From an uncultured Mycolicibacterium sp. (GTDB lineage Bacteria > Actinomycetota > Actinomycetes > Mycobacteriales > Mycobacteriaceae): a stretch of 8,025 bases of DNA. Shown here one piece after another: positions 6,606-8,025 of this stretch; the stretch's first letter is position 1, and every line of letters begins with the position of its first letter. Under the pieces are notes generated by a model, which saw nothing but the letters and a program-made list of their open reading frames with translations, did not search any database and was not told the origin of the DNA. The translations under genes were made by a program, and so were the position numbers. The stretch spans positions 1-8,025 of the forward strand of contig NZ_CALDGS010000096.1 of NCBI RefSeq assembly GCF_937941905.1. The letters are read 5' to 3'.

Positions 6606-6660
6606 TCACGCGTTTCCAACTCGTGTCCGCGGAACGGCCGCCGTCGTGGATGATGGATTC

Positions 6661-7980
6661 GTGGCTGACATCAAGCGCGGGCGGGCGGCCCGCAATGTGA
6701 AGCTCGCGACGCTGCCGGTCGGTTTCGCCGGCCGCGCCGCGCTCGGCCTGGGCAAGCGCCTGACCGGTAAGTCCAAGGACGAGGTCACCGCCGAGCTGAT
6801 GGACAAGGCGGCCCAGCAGCTGTTCCAGGTGCTCGGCGAGCTCAAGGGCGGCGCGATGAAGGTCGGCCAGGCGCTGTCGGTGATGGAGGCGGCGATCCCG
6901 GAGCAGTACGGCAAGCCGTACCGGGAGGCGTTGACGAAGCTGCAGAAGGACGCCCCGCCCCTGCCCGCGGCCAAGGTGCACCGGGTGCTCGATCAGCAGC
7001 TCGGCACCAAGTGGCGGCAGCGGTTCAAGGATTTCGACGACACCCCGATGGCCTCCGCGAGCATCGGCCAGGTGCACAAGGCGATCTGGTCCGACGGTCG
7101 CGAGGTCGCGGTCAAGATCCAGTACCCGGGCGCCGACGAGGCGCTGCGCGCCGATCTGAAGACCATGCAGCGCATGGTGGGGATCCTCAAGCAGCTCGCC
7201 CCCGGCGCCGACGTCGAGGGCGTGGTCGACGAGCTCATCGAGCGCACCGAGATGGAGTTGGACTACCGGCTCGAGGCCGACCACCAGCGCGCCTTCGCCA
7301 AGGCCTACCGGGACCACCCGCACTTCGCGGTGCCCGCGGTGATCGCCAGCTCCCCCAAGGTGGTGATCTCGGAGTGGATCGACGGGGTGCCGATGTCGCA
7401 GATCATCCGCGACGGCACCACCGAGCAGCGCGACATCATGGGCACCCGGCTCACCGAACTGACCTACGACGCGCCGCGGCGGCTGGAGATGATGCACGGC
7501 GACGCGCACCCGGGCAACTTCATGCTGCTGGCCGACGGCCGGATGGGCGTGATCGATTTCGGCGCGGTCGCCCCGCTGCCCGGCGGCTTCCCGATCGAGC
7601 TGGGGCTGATGCTGCGCTACGCGGTGGACCGCAACTACGACCTGTTGCTGCCGACCATGGAGCAGGTCGGCTTCATCCAGAAGGGCGAGCAGGTCTCCGA
7701 GCAGGAGATCGAGGAGATGCTGCGCCAGTACGTGGAACCCGTGCAGGTGGAGGTGTTCCACTTCACCCGCAAGTGGCTGCAGAAGGTGACCGCCCTCGAC
7801 GTCGACCGGTCGGTGCAGCAGATCCGGACCGTGCGGCACATGGATCTGCCGCGCCAGCTTGCCATTCCGATGCGGGTGATCGCCTCGGTGGTGGCCATCT
7901 CCTGCCAGCTCGACGCCCACGTCCCGGTGAAAGCCCTTGCCACCGAGATGATTCCGGGCTTCGCCGAAGAGGCGGCCTGA
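6661..7980 (+). CDS. ABC1/AarF/UbiB-family atypical kinase or ATPase (Rv3197-like, macrolide-binding protein MABP-1 type)
   Basis: The product is 439 residues and all ABC1/ADCK hallmarks are visible. These are KVGQ (67-70) in the N-terminal extension, the Ala-rich nucleotide loop ASASIGQVHKA (131-141) replacing the Gly-rich loop, VAVKIQYPG with Lys152, the acidic ERTEMELDY helix (194-202), HGDAHPGN with catalytic Asp281 and Asn286, and IDFG with metal-binding Asp299. No membrane helix is evident. UbiB-type members support quinone synthesis in other bacteria. The M. tuberculosis orthologue Rv3197 has been described as a macrolide-binding ATPase tied to WhiB7-dependent tolerance, which I recall and have not checked. 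The GTG at 6661 gives MADIKRGRAARN, the conserved-looking start; the GTG at 6646 would add five residues. A weak -10-like GATGAT (6649-6654) ends 6 bp before 6661 and would suit a leaderless transcript. The RRE/E1-like gene ends 57 bp upstream on the same strand. Confidence 0.92.
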   Translation: MADIKRGRAARNVKLATLPVGFAGRAALGLGKRLTGKSKDEVTAELMDKAAQQLFQVLGELKGGAMKVGQALSVMEAAIPEQYGKPYREALTKLQKDAPPLPAAKVHRVLDQQLGTKWRQRFKDFDDTPMASASIGQVHKAIWSDGREVAVKIQYPGADEALRADLKTMQRMVGILKQLAPGADVEGVVDELIERTEMELDYRLEADHQRAFAKAYRDHPHFAVPAVIASSPKVVISEWIDGVPMSQIIRDGTTEQRDIMGTRLTELTYDAPRRLEMMHGDAHPGNFMLLADGRMGVIDFGAVAPLPGGFPIELGLMLRYAVDRNYDLLLPTMEQVGFIQKGEQVSEQEIEEMLRQYVEPVQVEVFHFTRKWLQKVTALDVDRSVQQIRTVRHMDLPRQLAIPMRVIASVVAISCQLDAHVPVKALATEMIPGFAEEAA

Positions 7981-7983
7981 CCC

Positions 7984-8025
7984 GGCGGCAGTCAGGCCTC
8001 CGCCGCCGGAGGCGGCAGTCAGGCC
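7984..8025. repeat. 15-bp direct repeat flanking a 7-bp hairpin, downstream of the kinase-like gene
   Basis: GGCGGCAGTCAGGCC occurs at 7984-7998 and again at 8011-8025, with a 27-bp period. Between and overlapping them, GCCTCCG (7996-8002) pairs with CGGAGGC (8007-8013) around a 4-nt loop. It begins 4 bp after the kinase-like stop, so the hairpin may end that transcript, and possibly a convergent one. No U-tract follows, and the window ends inside the element, so its full extent is unknown. Confidence 0.5.

Noticed and set aside
6612..6635. GTTTCC...GGAAC imperfect dyad resembling SigE/SigH -35 elements
   Set aside because: No CGTT-type -10 occurs at the required spacing on either strand.
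5608..7920. A 770-codon minus-strand open frame across the RRE/E1-like and kinase-like genes
   Set aside because: It is His/Val/Leu/Gly-rich shadow sequence. The plus-strand genes in the same region carry clear family motifs.
8019..8025. Possible last codons (GCC-TGA) of a convergent whiB7-like gene on the minus strand
   Set aside because: Only two codons would be visible, too little to support a gene. It is kept as a remark under the edge-repeat finding.

Overview
The window looks like chromosomal core DNA from a high-GC actinobacterium, most likely a mycobacterium (Mycobacterium/Mycolicibacterium). The grounds are roughly 70% GC with strong third-position GC bias, which opens long false reading frames opposite nearly every gene. 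Protein content and gene order also match what I remember of the M. tuberculosis Rv3193c–Rv3197 neighbourhood. This is recognition from memory; no database was searched.

Layout from left to right. (1) The left edge holds the 5' part of an initiator tRNA (fMet, CAT anticodon) on the minus strand, cut by the window edge, with its own sigma70-like promoter. (2) A strong imperfect palindrome lies between that promoter and the end of the next gene and probably terminates its transcription. (3) A minus-strand pair follows: a PDZ/Lon-like membrane-anchored serine protease (3240-4262) and, 54 bp downstream, a 1003-residue UPF0182 membrane protein (174-3185). (4) An 81-bp divergent intergenic region (4263-4343) carries back-to-back -10-like hexamers, each 7 bp from a start codon, suggesting leaderless transcripts both ways. 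(5) The plus strand carries a zincin-like putative hydrolase (4344-5693) whose HExxH motif is degenerate, a 276-residue RRE/E1-like protein of the RiPP (TOMM) cyclodehydratase partner type (5773-6603), and an ABC1/AarF/UbiB-type atypical kinase or ATPase (6661-7980). (6) A short GC-rich hairpin and a 15-bp direct repeat close the window.

Functionally, the minus-strand pair works at the cell envelope: the protease has one N-terminal anchor and an extracytoplasmic PDZ plus Ser-Lys protease, and UPF0182 has seven predicted N-terminal membrane helices and a large soluble domain. The plus-strand genes encode three soluble-looking proteins whose partners are not in the window. The M. tuberculosis orthologue of the last one (Rv3197) has been described as a macrolide-binding ATPase linked to the WhiB7 resistance response.

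I see no mobile element, CRISPR array or phage gene. The least explained items are the orphan RiPP-type RRE/E1-like protein without a visible precursor or YcaO partner, the zincin relative that has lost a metal-ligand histidine, and a perfect DnaA-box 9-mer in a short intergenic gap. No stretch longer than about 120 bp lacks a gene.
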